A stretch of DNA of 44,129 bases, taken from an uncultured Bacteroidales bacterium. Its GTDB lineage: Bacteria; Bacteroidota; Bacteroidia; Bacteroidales; Bacteroidaceae. The translations under genes and the position numbers were made by a program. Under the pieces are notes generated by a model that searched no databases, was not told the DNA's origin, and saw only the letters and a program-made list of their open reading frames with translations. The stretch is from contig CAMAFY010000023.1 in the NCBI GenBank assembly GCA_945833885.1, positions 1 to 44,129 on the forward strand, in the 5' to 3' direction. This document shows positions 1 through 9,064 of this stretch, one piece after another (the first letter of the stretch is position 1; each line of letters opens with the position of its first letter).

Positions 1-52
1 AGCCGTCGTTGATAATCTCGCTGAATGTCTGTATGCCGATGGGGTACTTCAT
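1..52 (-). CDS. AAA-ATPase-like protein, N-terminal fragment cut by the window edge
   Basis: Only the first 17 codons are present, reading MKYPIGIQTFSEIINDG from an ATG at 52. This opening is typical of a large Bacteroidales family that pairs an AAA-type ATPase domain with a C-terminal PD-(D/E)XK nuclease-like domain. The family is present in many copies in Prevotella and Bacteroides genomes and its function is not established. The family call rests on recognising this N-terminal string alone; the ATP-binding motifs lie outside the window. A Bacteroidetes-type promoter lies about 60-90 bases upstream (114-145), which supports this ATG as the true start. Confidence 0.7.
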   Translation of the reverse strand, partial: MKYPIGIQTFSEIINDG

Positions 53-113
53 GATGTGGGGAGTTTGGAGGGAATTTAGCGGTGCATAAAAGGTCGGGGA
101 CCGAAACTTTCTG

Positions 114-145
114 CGAAGTTACACAATATTATTTATATGCGCAAA
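114..145 (-). promoter_or_regulatory. Bacteroidetes-type promoter for the ATPase gene
   Basis: On the minus strand a TTTG box (145-142) is separated by 20 bases from TAACTTCG (121-114). The Bacteroidetes sigma factor consensus is TTTG-N19-21-TAnnTTTG, so the -7 box has one mismatch. Transcription would start near 107, giving a leader of roughly 55 bases before the ATG at 52. Confidence 0.5.
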
Positions 146-184
146 CGATTGGTGTTTTTTTATAAATCCGTGGAGAGGAAAGGG

Positions 185-226
185 AAAACCTCCGTACTTT
201 GAGGGGAAAGTACGGAGGTTTTTTGA
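185..226. terminator. Rho-independent terminator, probably bidirectional
   Basis: A perfect inverted repeat (AACCTCCGTACTTT at 187-200 and AAAGTACGGAGGTT at 207-220) encloses a six-base loop and is followed by a run of T on the plus strand and a shorter one on the minus strand. Read on the minus strand it closes the transcript of the gene at 636-1448, so the 88-bp repeat array (241-592) would lie in that gene's 3' untranslated region. Confidence 0.8.
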
Positions 227-240
227 TGGAGAAGGTGAAC

Positions 241-592
241 GTTGGGTTACACCCTTCGTTTTCTCGCCATGGCATATCACAAGCATGTTTCACCTGCTTC
301 TGCTCTGCGCATCTGGCTTATCGAAAACGTTGGGTTACACCCTTCGTTTTCTCGCCATGGCATATCGTAAGCATGTTTCACCTGCTTCCGCTCTGCGCAT
401 CTGGCTTGTCGAAAACGTTGGGTTACACCCTTCGTTTTCTCGCCATGGCATATCGCAAGCATGTTTCACCTGCTTCCGCTCTGCGCATCTGGCTTATCGA
501 AAACGTTGGGTTACACCCTTCGTTTTCTCGCCATGGCATATCGTAAGCGCGTTTCACCTGCTTCCGCTCTGCGCATCTGGCTTGTCGAAAAC
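241..592. repeat. Tandem array, four copies of an 88-bp unit
   Basis: GTTGGGTTAC recurs at 241, 329, 417 and 505, giving a period of exactly 88 with only a few substitutions between copies. 88 is four times 22. Within one unit, the second and fourth 22-base quarters share the pattern TGGC.TATC..AA.C, so a 22-bp sub-period is still visible. Each copy contains the palindrome GCCATGGC. Reading frames through the array are open on both strands, but they follow the repeat and look non-coding. A related sequence lies at 16617-16662. Confidence 0.95.
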
Positions 593-635
593 GTAGATAA
601 TCGTTACTCGGTCGTTGGTTTACGATGTCCAGCGT

Positions 636-1448
636 TTATTTTACGATACGGCGGACAACTGTACCATCAGAATACTTGACGATGTTGACGCCCTTCTGAG
701 GTTTGTTGTGGCGTCGTCCATCGGTTGTGTAATAGGCTTCGATGGTGGCGGGTGCGGCAATCAGACCATTCACCAAATCGGGTTCGGGTTTTGAGACTCG
801 GACAGACATGGAATAAGCACCCCGTAAGGAAGCAAAGGAACCCCATGATGAGAAATTTTTGGTAGCCATGAGCCAGAAAGAGAAGTCAGGGTCGCTTTCC
901 GTCCATCCCATGGGGTAGAGTTGCTCATATACAGTCTGGTCAAAAGCGAAGCCGATGCATTGCTTTGTATATTTATCTTTGGGACTTCCAATGAGAATGG
1001 GCTCGGAAAACGCTGCGGTGTTCCAAGAACAATTGTCGTGATAGTCGACAGGATCCTTCTTGACACTTTCAATAAGCTCTGCATCTTGGAACTCTCCGGG
1101 TAAGCCCATGTGGGTCCAGATGCGGAGATTCTCAATGCCATGTGATGTTCCGAGGGCATAACGGATGGAATCGACTTGATACCCGACGAGTGAATCGGGC
1201 ATGTAGATGCCGATGACGTAGGTTTCGGGGGACTGCCAACCTCCGAATTGCTTTGGTGTGGGGTCGCGGTAAGACCACCAATACGGTTTGACGTCGTCGC
1301 TTGATGCACGCATGACGACAGACTGTGCTGTGGGGGCAGGAGCGCCGATCCACGAGAATTCATCGGTGAGACTGCCGACAGTGGACTGTGCGAATGCAGA
1401 GATTGTGCCCATGATTGCCAGGGCAAGTGAGAGTAGAATTCGGGTCAT
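636..1448 (-). CDS. Secreted protein of unknown function with C-terminal sorting-like tail
   Basis: This is a 270-residue protein. Residues 1-20 form a signal peptide (basic MTR start, hydrophobic core, AFAQ cleavage site), so it is exported. The middle is rich in aromatic residues and looks like a beta-rich secreted domain that I do not recognise. The last 30 residues (YYTTDGRRHNKPQKGVNIVK, then a short VRRIVK end) match the 'GRR..KGVNIV' tail seen on many Prevotella secreted proteins, related in style to type IX secretion C-terminal domains. The neighbouring gene at 1855-3864 has the same architecture of signal peptide, beta-rich body and tail. They are separated by two repeat arrays, so co-transcription is uncertain. 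No enzymatic motif is visible. Confidence 0.8.
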   Translation of the reverse strand: MTRILLSLALAIMGTISAFAQSTVGSLTDEFSWIGAPAPTAQSVVMRASSDDVKPYWWSYRDPTPKQFGGWQSPETYVIGIYMPDSLVGYQVDSIRYALGTSHGIENLRIWTHMGLPGEFQDAELIESVKKDPVDYHDNCSWNTAAFSEPILIGSPKDKYTKQCIGFAFDQTVYEQLYPMGWTESDPDFSFWLMATKNFSSWGSFASLRGAYSMSVRVSKPEPDLVNGLIAAPATIEAYYTTDGRRHNKPQKGVNIVKYSDGTVVRRIVK

Positions 1449-1597
1449 ATTTGATGTTTTTTTTAGTGTATGATGGAGAGAAACGGAACCAAACAGAGCC
1501 GATTTTGCGGACGTTCAATGAAATGTGGCCCGGTAGTCTTTGTCATTCTGAAATTGGTTCAAAAAGAATTTACGGATATTCCATGTCCCTTTTTCTG

Positions 1598-1684
1598 AAC
1601 ACCCCAGGAATTATTTTCGAATATCCCAGGAATTATTTTCGAACACCCCAGGATTTTTTCCGAATATCCCAGGAATTATATAGG
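1598..1684. repeat. 22-bp tandem array, with one inverted copy at 1719-1734
   Basis: Four units start at 1598, 1620, 1642 and 1663 (spacings 22, 22, 21). They alternate between AACACCCCAGGAATTATTTT and AATATCCCAGGAATTATTTT types. At 1719-1734 the sequence AATTCCTGGGTGTTCG is the reverse complement of the same unit minus one C, so a transcript could fold back on the array. The array is not coding. Confidence 0.9.
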
Positions 1685-1733
1685 TATATCAGCGTTTTTC
1701 TCAGATTAACCTATGTGGAATTCCTGGGTGTTC

Positions 1734-1838
1734 GGTGAAATATGTCGTGTGTTTGGTGGGGAATACCGTATAATCGGTGGAGGATATCAGTTGTTTGGTG
1801 GAAGATATCAGTTGTTAGGTGGAGAATGTCGTATGCTT
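1734..1838. repeat. 21-bp tandem array, five copies
   Basis: Units beginning GGTGgAgaATatC start at 1734, 1755, 1776, 1797 and 1818, with a constant period of 21 and a partial sixth at 1839. The sequence is unrelated to the 22-bp array that ends 50 bases to the left in the same spacer. The array stops 16 bases short of the stop codon of the next gene. Confidence 0.92.
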
Positions 1839-1854
1839 GGTTTAGACGTTGCCG

Positions 1855-3864
1855 TCAGGGAATGAATGTCTTGCGGATGTTTCCGTCGGCATCCTTGCGG
1901 ATGTAGATGCCCTTCGACGGCTGTCCGACGCGTACACCTTGCAAATTGTAGTAGACGCTACTGCCTTTGGCATCGGAAAGGGTGGTGGTGATGCCGCTGG
2001 GATCGTAGTCCGCGATGTGGCATTGTGCGGCATTGATGATGAAACCGTTGTTGTCGTTGAAGAGCAATGCCACGATTGTCAGTTTTTCCTTGTCTTGTAT
2101 AAGGGTGTTCGTCGAGATGTCGAGGGTGGTTTCGTAGACAACGGTGTTATCAGCCACGATGGGTGCGGGGATGCTTCCCTCAATGCCCTGCATGGGTTCC
2201 CATGCTTCCACGACGACGTGGTCGAAGGTGGTGGAAACGATGGACGAGGCGTTAATCCAGAAGTCCATATCTCCATCGGGATATTGTGTGGATTTGTCGC
2301 CCTGTTCGTGGGAATATCCGTTGTATTGCGACCAAAGTTCCGATGTCGTTGTCTTTCCGCTCATGCCGTCTTCGCTGAGGATGAATCCGAGACGATAAGG
2401 CGAAGTCTCGCGAGAGACGCAGAATTCGCTTTCGGTATATACCTTGATGCCTTTCTTTTCTTCGTCAGCCCATTCCGCTTTCATCGACACTTTACCCTCG
2501 GATGGGAACATCTCGCGTATTTTTTCCACGAATCTGTCGGCTGCGAAATGGTTTGTTCCGTCGCCTTCCATTCCGCTGTCGCCCAGATAAGGGTCGGAAA
2601 TTGCCATACGGTTGAAGGCTGCGCTGGGCAGACTTTGTCCGTAGACGGACATGACTTCCGCGTATGCCTTGCAGGTCATCGGGTCGGGCTTTGAGAGGGC
2701 ATTATGCCCTGCCAGGGTGACGATGTCGTCGCCATAAATCTCTTTAAGTTTTGCCAGTCCGACGGTTCCGCGCGGACACCATTGGCAGGATGTGGAGGTG
2801 AATTCCTCGACAACCGGTAGGGTCGGGTATATGCGTTCGGGGTCGATGACGATGATTTTTCCCTCGGCCTTGCGGTGGTTCGACTCGTTTTCGCGTCCGT
2901 CGACACGGAGGATTTCGAGTGCCAGTTCGTGCTCTCCGGGCTCATCGAAGCGCATAGGGCGGGTGATGGTGCAGGAGGCATCGATGGGAAGTTGCCCTCC
3001 GAGGTCCAATGTTTCCGCGTCCTGTGCCACACCGTCTACGCTGATGGCGAGTTCCATACTGCTGAAAGGGATGGAACTGAGGTTGGTGACATTCCAGGCA
3101 TAAAGGAATTCTTCGCCGGTGCGATAGTTGCGTTCGTCCTGTGCTTTCACGCTGGCATCGGTGACAATCTGGTCGCTAAGTTCCATATATACCGATGTTG
3201 TGACGTTCCCGAGTCCGTAGGGCGTCATGTTTTTCCAGGTGCGTGTGCCGTCAGACTCCTCAAATTGCAGGTAGCAACCTCCGTCTTCGCTTTCGCCCCA
3301 GAGGAAGAAAGCGTCCTCGTCGTTCCCCACTTCGAACTCATAACCTACGTAGCATCCGCCTTTCGGTACGACGTATGGGGTCTTGAGGGTGATGGTGTAG
3401 AACTGGAAATATACGCCGTTTGTGCGTGCTGTGGCATATTTCGTAACGTTCTCCGCCTCTGTGCTGTTATCGGGAATGACGTAGTTTTCCTGCCCTTGCT
3501 CATCGGTTTCCACTTTGACGGGCGAGAGCCAGAGGCGGATATAGTCGTCGGCATACTTCACTTTTGGGGGGGCGAGTGCGATTTTCACCTTGCTTATGGT
3601 GCATCCGGCGAACTTTCCGGGGATGATGCTGCAGATGTTGTAGCGTCGTTGTGCCGTGTAGGGGGTGAATTCCTCAGAATATTCCGTCAGTTTCGGGAAA
3701 CTCAGCGTGAGTCCTTTCCCGGATTCGTCGATGGCATAGTTCCACCAGATAAAGCCTTCTTCGGAAGCGCGTTGTGGTACTTCCGCAGCATTGATGATGG
3801 TCTGCTGGGCGCTTGCGGTGAAGGGTGCCAACAGGATGGCCAGAAGAACGTAAATGTGTTTCAT
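1855..3864 (-). CDS. Secreted Omp28-like protein with thioredoxin-fold CxxC segment
   Basis: The frame stays open upstream to 4020, but I place the start at 3864, where MKHIYVLLAILLAPFTASAQ forms a clear signal peptide. That gives 669 residues. Residues about 20-290 form a beta-rich region. A second beta domain follows, of the kind that describes how subunit 'means' differ in Omp28-type proteins. At residues 348-470 a thioredoxin-like segment contains EEFTSTSCQWCPRG, with C360 and C363 in a CxxC arrangement, as in Omp28-related outer membrane or secreted proteins of Bacteroidales. The last 45 residues (YYNLQGVRVGQPSKGIYI and after) form the GR-style C-terminal tail. The exact role is unknown; thiol redox activity is an inference from the CxxC. 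A possible promoter -7 box lies at 4018-4025. Confidence 0.75.
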   Translation of the reverse strand: MKHIYVLLAILLAPFTASAQQTIINAAEVPQRASEEGFIWWNYAIDESGKGLTLSFPKLTEYSEEFTPYTAQRRYNICSIIPGKFAGCTISKVKIALAPPKVKYADDYIRLWLSPVKVETDEQGQENYVIPDNSTEAENVTKYATARTNGVYFQFYTITLKTPYVVPKGGCYVGYEFEVGNDEDAFFLWGESEDGGCYLQFEESDGTRTWKNMTPYGLGNVTTSVYMELSDQIVTDASVKAQDERNYRTGEEFLYAWNVTNLSSIPFSSMELAISVDGVAQDAETLDLGGQLPIDASCTITRPMRFDEPGEHELALEILRVDGRENESNHRKAEGKIIVIDPERIYPTLPVVEEFTSTSCQWCPRGTVGLAKLKEIYGDDIVTLAGHNALSKPDPMTCKAYAEVMSVYGQSLPSAAFNRMAISDPYLGDSGMEGDGTNHFAADRFVEKIREMFPSEGKVSMKAEWADEEKKGIKVYTESEFCVSRETSPYRLGFILSEDGMSGKTTTSELWSQYNGYSHEQGDKSTQYPDGDMDFWINASSIVSTTFDHVVVEAWEPMQGIEGSIPAPIVADNTVVYETTLDISTNTLIQDKEKLTIVALLFNDNNGFIINAAQCHIADYDPSGITTTLSDAKGSSVYYNLQGVRVGQPSKGIYIRKDADGNIRKTFIP

Positions 3865-4017
3865 GCAGTATTGTGTTTTCAGTTTGTCGTACAGATGGTA
3901 GGATGGGTGAATGTCCGCGAAATGCGGCATGTTTTGCGGATGTTTCCTTTGGTGCGAGGCCCGGAAAACATCATTATTATCTGGAAAAGGTAATACCCGA
4001 TATGGAAAAGTTATGTG

Positions 4018-4025
4018 CAAATTTA
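4018..4025 (-). promoter_or_regulatory. Possible promoter -7 box for the Omp28-like gene
   Basis: The minus strand reads TAAATTTG followed by CACATAAC, a perfect match to the Bacteroidetes -7 consensus TAnnTTTG. I see no TTTG at the proper 19-21 base spacing; the upstream bases are AT-rich instead. Transcription would start near 4010, about 145 bases before the ATG at 3864. Confidence 0.4.
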
Positions 4026-4397
4026 CTAAAATCTTATTTTATATATGGTGTCATCTGTGCAAAATACGTGAAATTTTCGTGAGGAAAGCGTCCTTTTGCC
4101 CGAATGTTTATTGCCGTCCGCCTGTATCGGACTGCGTTTGTTCGATTCCCGATATGCCGCATCGTTTTCTCCCTTTTGTCGCAGTAATCCCCGGAAAGAT
4201 GCAAAAAATATCCGGCCGCAGGCTGTTTATGGCTTGCGACCGGACCGGTATTTTGAGCGTTTCTAAGGTGAATCCTTGTATTCTTTTCGCCCTTGTCTTC
4301 CCCTGTTGCTGCGTGGTTTCAGCACGTCATGCTTGCTTCCACTCTGTCCCTAAAGCAGGGGAAGGTGGGTGGAATGCCGTGACGGGGGGCGGAAGGA
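4026..4397. other. Intergenic region with a terminator and no gene
   Basis: This spacer lies between the Omp28-like gene and the SLBB exporter gene. I find no credible coding frame and no clear 22-bp array here. It holds the -7 box just to its left and the terminator hairpin at 4203-4243. Confidence 0.6.
4203..4243 (-). terminator. Rho-independent terminator of the SLBB exporter operon
   Basis: CCGG-C-CGCAGGC (4212-4223) pairs with GGCTTGCG-A-CCGG (4231-4243) around a short loop, with one mismatch. On the minus strand the hairpin is followed by ATATTTTTTGC. This lies 155 bases beyond the stop of the SLBB gene. Confidence 0.65.
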
Positions 4398-6920
4398 TCA
4401 TTTCTTCATGTTGCTGATGGCAGAGGCAATGACCGCACCGAGCGAAGCGAAACTCATGGAGAGCGATAGAATCTGCGCGGTTGTCATGCGGTTGCGTTTG
4501 CCCTTTGCGGGAACCACGATGTTACATCCCGGCTGAATGTCCTTGCGGCTCCGCACTCTCGTGACGGTACCGTTCATGTTGATGGCGAAAACACGGGACT
4601 CCTTGGCGCGAAGGTTGAAACCTCCCGACTGGTTGATGTAGTAGGAGAGGGGGGCTTCGGGGATGTATGCTACGGTGTTGGGGTACATCACCTCGCCGTT
4701 TACGGTCACCGTGTTGTTATACTGCGGTATGGAGAGAATGTCACCGTCCTGAAGAATGATGTCGTAGCGGTCGTCTCCAGGATTTTCTATGGCTTTGTCG
4801 AGGTTGATACCGATGTATTTGGTGTCGCCGATTTCGAGTTTCTTCACGTCGATGCTGTCACCCGTTGCGGCGATTTTGAGGAGTGCGCGCTGCATGGCCT
4901 TGTCCTCTTCGGTCATCTGCCGTTGCAGGCGTGCGCCTTTGAGGTAGGCCTGTGCCGTTACTCCGCCACATTGTTTGACGATGTCCGACAGTCGGGAGTT
5001 CTTTTTCGTGAGTCCATAGGTGCCGACGAACGTTGCCTCGCCGAGAACCGTGACGTGTTGTTGCTCGTTGTTGCCTGGTGATTGGCGTACATAGACCTCG
5101 TCGAAGGGTTGCAGGACAAAGCCTTCGTTGCCGTCGACGATGAAGCCTTCTTTGAGGGAGAATGTGAAGAATTCGCCCACAGTCTCGGGTGCCGTGAGGG
5201 CATAGTTGTCGCGATGGCGACGCATGACGTCGATTTTCGTGACGGAAGCGTTGTCCTTCATGCCGCCGGCTTGGAGGATCAGGTCCTCGATGGTGGTACC
5301 TTCGGCATATTCGTACGTTCCGGGATAGATGACCTCGCCGCTGATGACGAGGACACGTTCCTCATCCTGGTCTTTTTGTGACGGGATAAAGACGATGTCT
5401 TCGTTCTTCAATGTGATGTCGGGCACCTCATGTGCCAGGAGTGCCGCGGTGTTGAAGGACACGACTTCGAGAGAACGGTTTTCCTTTCTGCGGTGGATGA
5501 TGCCTCGTGTTGTGATGGCATCCTCGGTGGTTCCCCCCGCTTTCTCGATGAGTTGGCGGATGGTTGCCATGTTTCCATCAATCTGGAAGTATCCGGGACG
5601 CATGACAGCCCCCTTGATTTCCACGGTGTTTTCGAATCGGTTGAGCGTAGAGTCGACACTTACGCTGTCGGCATCGCAGAGTTGGAATGCGTCGCGGTCG
5701 AACTCTCCGACGGAGAATACGCGCTTCACGCCGCCTTTCTTGCGTACGACGGTGACGTTGTCTTCGTAGGCATCTCCGGCAAACCCTCCGGCATATTTCA
5801 GCAGTGTGCCGAGCGATTCGCTCTGCTTCATCTCGTACCACATGGGGCGCTTCACCTTTCCGGTGAGGTTGACGAGGCAGTCGTAGGGGCCGACGACGAT
5901 GACATCGTTTGAGGTCAGACGCACGTTGCCCGTGAGATTTCCGTTGAGGATATAGTCATAGATGTCGACGGTGGAGATGCATCGTCCGTCGCGGAACACC
6001 TTAATGTCGCGCATAGTTCCGATGTCGTTCGTTCCGCCTGCCATATAAAGGGCATGGAAGACCGTGGCAAAGGCGCTGAGGGTATAGGTTCCCGGCATCT
6101 GCACCTCGCCCATGACGTTGACGGTGATGGTCTTGGTCTGTCCCACACTGAGGCGCACATTCGATCCTGCGAAGCGGGGAGCGAGGGTGTTTTTGATGCG
6201 TGCGTTCGCCTGTTTTACGGTAAGTCCGCTGACGTTGACGGGTCCGAAGTCCTCGAGATTGACGTATCCGTCGGGTGTGACGGTGCATTCGTACTGCTTG
6301 GTGGACGACCCCCAGACGTCGACGTTTACGGCATCTCCAGGACCGAGGCGGTAATCGTCGGGCGTGGCGATGTTCATCTCGGGCTCAAAGGTGAGTTGTT
6401 TGTTGTTGAAGATGTCGCGTCCGAAGACCTTCTTGCCGGTCTTTTCCTCCTCTTCCTCCATGAAATCGTCGAAATACCTCAGGGTGTCGGGGAAGAGGAA
6501 GTCTGCCTCTTCGTCCACCTCCTGCAGTTGTGTCTGCTTGTATTTCTGTCGCTCATGAGGCGTCATGTCCTGGGTGTTCACGCGTTTTTTGTCGCGTGTG
6601 GTGTAGTTGGGGTTGGTGTTTTCCTCGCGTTGCTGTCCGTTTGCGGTGCGCATTCTTGAGGATGACCCGGAGATGTCCTTTGCCCCTACTACGGTTCTGC
6701 TTTTCTGTTTTTCGTAGTTGCGTCGGATTTTTTGGATGCGTTCTATGGTGACACCCTTCTCGATAAGGTTGGTGACGATAGTAGATCGCTCGGTACCTTT
6801 TGCAACTTCCTTTGCGATATAGTCCTGAATCTGCGAGTCAGTCATGGTGGACTGTGCCATGGCCGCCATTGCGGTGACCATGAAGAGCAGGAGAATATGT
6901 AGGCGTTTGATGCACTTCAT
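4398..6920 (-). CDS. SLBB-domain polysaccharide export protein
   Basis: This 840-residue exported protein belongs to the capsule or exopolysaccharide outer-membrane exporter family (Poly_export plus several SLBB domains). Residues 1-22 form a signal peptide ending AMAQ; there is no lipobox cysteine, unlike Wza. Residues 25-75 are a helical region that looks like a short repeat-type domain, and 95-180 are an acidic linker. The Poly_export domain starts at DDYRLGPGDAVNVDVWG (about 188-204). SLBB-type units follow at about 264-340, 345-420 and on to 780, with typical 'V.GEV..PGTY' strands. The C-terminus has a hydrophobic stretch (about 810-835) and a basic end. It sits only 27 bases downstream of rny and far from any visible glycosyltransferases, so which polysaccharide it exports cannot be read from the window. 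Confidence 0.88.
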   Translation of the reverse strand: MKCIKRLHILLLFMVTAMAAMAQSTMTDSQIQDYIAKEVAKGTERSTIVTNLIEKGVTIERIQKIRRNYEKQKSRTVVGAKDISGSSSRMRTANGQQREENTNPNYTTRDKKRVNTQDMTPHERQKYKQTQLQEVDEEADFLFPDTLRYFDDFMEEEEEKTGKKVFGRDIFNNKQLTFEPEMNIATPDDYRLGPGDAVNVDVWGSSTKQYECTVTPDGYVNLEDFGPVNVSGLTVKQANARIKNTLAPRFAGSNVRLSVGQTKTITVNVMGEVQMPGTYTLSAFATVFHALYMAGGTNDIGTMRDIKVFRDGRCISTVDIYDYILNGNLTGNVRLTSNDVIVVGPYDCLVNLTGKVKRPMWYEMKQSESLGTLLKYAGGFAGDAYEDNVTVVRKKGGVKRVFSVGEFDRDAFQLCDADSVSVDSTLNRFENTVEIKGAVMRPGYFQIDGNMATIRQLIEKAGGTTEDAITTRGIIHRRKENRSLEVVSFNTAALLAHEVPDITLKNEDIVFIPSQKDQDEERVLVISGEVIYPGTYEYAEGTTIEDLILQAGGMKDNASVTKIDVMRRHRDNYALTAPETVGEFFTFSLKEGFIVDGNEGFVLQPFDEVYVRQSPGNNEQQHVTVLGEATFVGTYGLTKKNSRLSDIVKQCGGVTAQAYLKGARLQRQMTEEDKAMQRALLKIAATGDSIDVKKLEIGDTKYIGINLDKAIENPGDDRYDIILQDGDILSIPQYNNTVTVNGEVMYPNTVAYIPEAPLSYYINQSGGFNLRAKESRVFAINMNGTVTRVRSRKDIQPGCNIVVPAKGKRNRMTTAQILSLSMSFASLGAVIASAISNMKK

Positions 6921-6947
6921 TTCGAAGTTCTTATCAGTTTTTTTGAA

Positions 6948-8489
6948 TTATTTGGCGTAACTTACGGAACGAGTCTCGCGGATGACGGTGATTTTCACCT
7001 GTCCGGGATAGGTCATTTCGTTTTGGATCTGTGTGGCGATTTTCTGCGAAAGTTCCTCAATCTGGTCATCGTTGATTTTGTCTGCACCGACGATGACGCG
7101 GAGTTCGCGTCCGGCCTGGATGGCGTAAGTTTTGACGACTCCGGGATAGGACATGGCGATGTTCTCGAGGTCGTTGAGGCGTTTGATGTAAGCCTCCACG
7201 ATTTCGCGCCGTGCTCCGGGGCGCGCACCGCTGATGGCGTCGCACACTTGTACGATGGGGGCGAGCAGGGTGGTCATCTCCATCTCGTCGTGGTGCGCTC
7301 CGATGGCGTTGCAGATGTCGGGTTTCTCCTTGAATTTTTCGGCAATCTTTGCGCCGTAGAGTGCGTGGCAGAGTTCGCTTTCCTCGTCGGGCACCTTACC
7401 GATGTCGTGGAGGAGTCCGGCACGCTTTGCCTTTTTGGGGTTGAGGCCGAGTTCGGCTGCCATGACGGCGCAGAGGTTTGCGGTTTCGCGGGCGTGTTGG
7501 AGGAGGTTCTGTCCGTAACTTGAACGGTATTTCATCTTACCGACGATGCGTATAAGTTCAGGATGCAGTCCGTGAATGCCAAGGTCGATGGCTGTACGTT
7601 TTCCGGTTTCGATGATTTCCTCTTCGACCTGTTTGCGCACTTTTGCCACGACTTCCTCGATGCGTGCGGGATGAATGCGTCCGTCGGAGATGAGGTTGTG
7701 GAGGGCGAGGCGGCAGATTTCGCGTCGGACGGGGTCGAACGCGCTGATGACGATGGCTTCGGGAGTGTCGTCGACAACGATTTCCACGCCGGTTGCGGCT
7801 TCGAGAGCGCGGATGTTTCGTCCTTCGCGTCCGATGATGCGTCCTTTCACCTCATCGTTGTCGATGTGGAAGACGGTGACGGAGTTCTCGATGGCCGTTT
7901 CTGTCGCCACTCGCTGTATGCTTTGTATGACGATTCGTTTGGCTTCTTTGTTTGCGGTGAGTTTGGCCTCGTCGATAATCTCGTTGATGTACATCTGTGC
8001 CTTGGTCTGAGCCTCGGCTTTCATATTGTCCATGAGGCGGTTTCGGGCTTCGTCTGCCGTGATTCCGCTGAGTTCTTCGAGTTTTTTGATTTCCCGTTCG
8101 TGTGCAGCCTCCACTTCGGCTTCGCGTGCGGCAATCTCGCTTTCCTTTTTACTGATGGTGTTCAGTTGCCCGTCAAGTTCCTGCTTGCGGCGTCCGAGTT
8201 CCTCGTGGCGCTGGTTGATGCTCATTTCGCGCTGCTTGAGTTTGTTTTCCTGTTGTGCGATGCGTGAGTTCCGCTGCTGCACTTCCTTCTCAAGTTCGGC
8301 TTTTTTATTGAGGAATTTCTCTTTAACTTCCAGTAGTTTCTTTTCTTTCAGTACGTCGGCCTCCTTCTTTGCCTCATCCATTTTCTTGTCGAACATATTG
8401 GTGAGTACATATCTGAAGAGACCGAATCCTGCGCCGAATCCGATGATGAGTGTGGCTACGGCGAGGATGGTGGCTAAGGTTATGGACAT
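6948..8489 (-). CDS. rny: Ribonuclease Y
   Basis: This 513-residue protein is the membrane-anchored endoribonuclease that starts decay of many mRNAs. Residues 5-27 form a membrane anchor. Residues 33-200 form a long charged coiled coil. The KH RNA-binding domain follows, with its [10 protein letters not shown] loop at 216-225. The HD phosphohydrolase domain has H332 (QHARETA) and the HDIGK metal-binding motif at 361-365. Length and domain order fit the family exactly. The gene follows zapA by 109 bases and precedes the SLBB gene by 27, so it is probably transcribed with them from the promoter near 10.5 kb. Confidence 0.97.
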   Translation of the reverse strand: MSITLATILAVATLIIGFGAGFGLFRYVLTNMFDKKMDEAKKEADVLKEKKLLEVKEKFLNKKAELEKEVQQRNSRIAQQENKLKQREMSINQRHEELGRRKQELDGQLNTISKKESEIAAREAEVEAAHEREIKKLEELSGITADEARNRLMDNMKAEAQTKAQMYINEIIDEAKLTANKEAKRIVIQSIQRVATETAIENSVTVFHIDNDEVKGRIIGREGRNIRALEAATGVEIVVDDTPEAIVISAFDPVRREICRLALHNLISDGRIHPARIEEVVAKVRKQVEEEIIETGKRTAIDLGIHGLHPELIRIVGKMKYRSSYGQNLLQHARETANLCAVMAAELGLNPKKAKRAGLLHDIGKVPDEESELCHALYGAKIAEKFKEKPDICNAIGAHHDEMEMTTLLAPIVQVCDAISGARPGARREIVEAYIKRLNDLENIAMSYPGVVKTYAIQAGRELRVIVGADKINDDQIEELSQKIATQIQNEMTYPGQVKITVIRETRSVSYAK

Positions 8490-8598
8490 AGTTATTTGTG
8501 TAGTGGTATAGGTTTTTGGGTAATGGTTTCAGGTTGGTGTGGCATGTTGTCACGGAGGTGTCCGAAATTGTGGCGTCGCGGCATTGGCCTGGAGCCTT

Positions 8599-8904
8599 TC
8601 ATGCCTTCTTCTTTTCACCGAGGACCTCCTCGATTTCATCGGTCAGTTGTGTGATGCTGTCCATGAAAGGTATGGTGTCCTGGTTGTCTTGCTGTTGCAG
8701 GTATCTAACGGCGATGTCGAGCATGACGACGGCGTTGTAGCGTTCAGAACTTTGGTTCTGGAAGCCCTGCTGATATTTGTTGAGGCGGTCGTTGATGAGA
8801 TCGGCGGCCTTTCTGAAAAAATACTCCTTTTCCTTGGGCACGGTCAGTTGGTGCATGTTGCTGCCGATGCGCAGGCTGATGGTGATTTTATCGTTTTCTG
8901 TCAT
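8599..8904 (-). CDS. zapA: Cell division protein ZapA
   Basis: This 101-residue protein has the ZapA pattern. A small beta-rich N-terminus (ITISLRIGSNMHQLTVPKE) is followed by a helix with a conserved arginine and alanine patch (FFRKAADLIND). A long C-terminal coiled coil includes the typical 'MLDIAVRYLQQ' segment. ZapA binds FtsZ and promotes bundling of its filaments at midcell. It lies between a small coiled-coil gene and rny, an arrangement usual in Bacteroidales. Confidence 0.93.
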   Translation of the reverse strand: MTENDKITISLRIGSNMHQLTVPKEKEYFFRKAADLINDRLNKYQQGFQNQSSERYNAVVMLDIAVRYLQQQDNQDTIPFMDSITQLTDEIEEVLGEKKKA

Positions 8905-9064
8905 GGTGAAGTATCTTTGTTTTCAAGGCTTTGGTCGCTGATGTTTCATGGTAGGGCAGTGGAGGCCGGGCATGGCCATTGGCTTTGCGTGCCGCTTGCT
9001 GCCAGGCATTGGCTTCGACGTCATTCCGCATCGTTGTCTGTCTTCCCGTTTCCTCCGGTGTTTA

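Noticed and set aside
199..679. Overlapping plus-strand open frames of 72-115 residues over the 88-bp repeat
   Set aside because: They exist in all frames only because the repeat has no stop codon; 88 is not a multiple of three, so each copy is read in another frame.
8490..9064. A 6S RNA or other small RNA in the short spacers around zapA
   Set aside because: The spacers are 109 and 160 bases and I could not see a convincing conserved fold; a covariance search would be needed.
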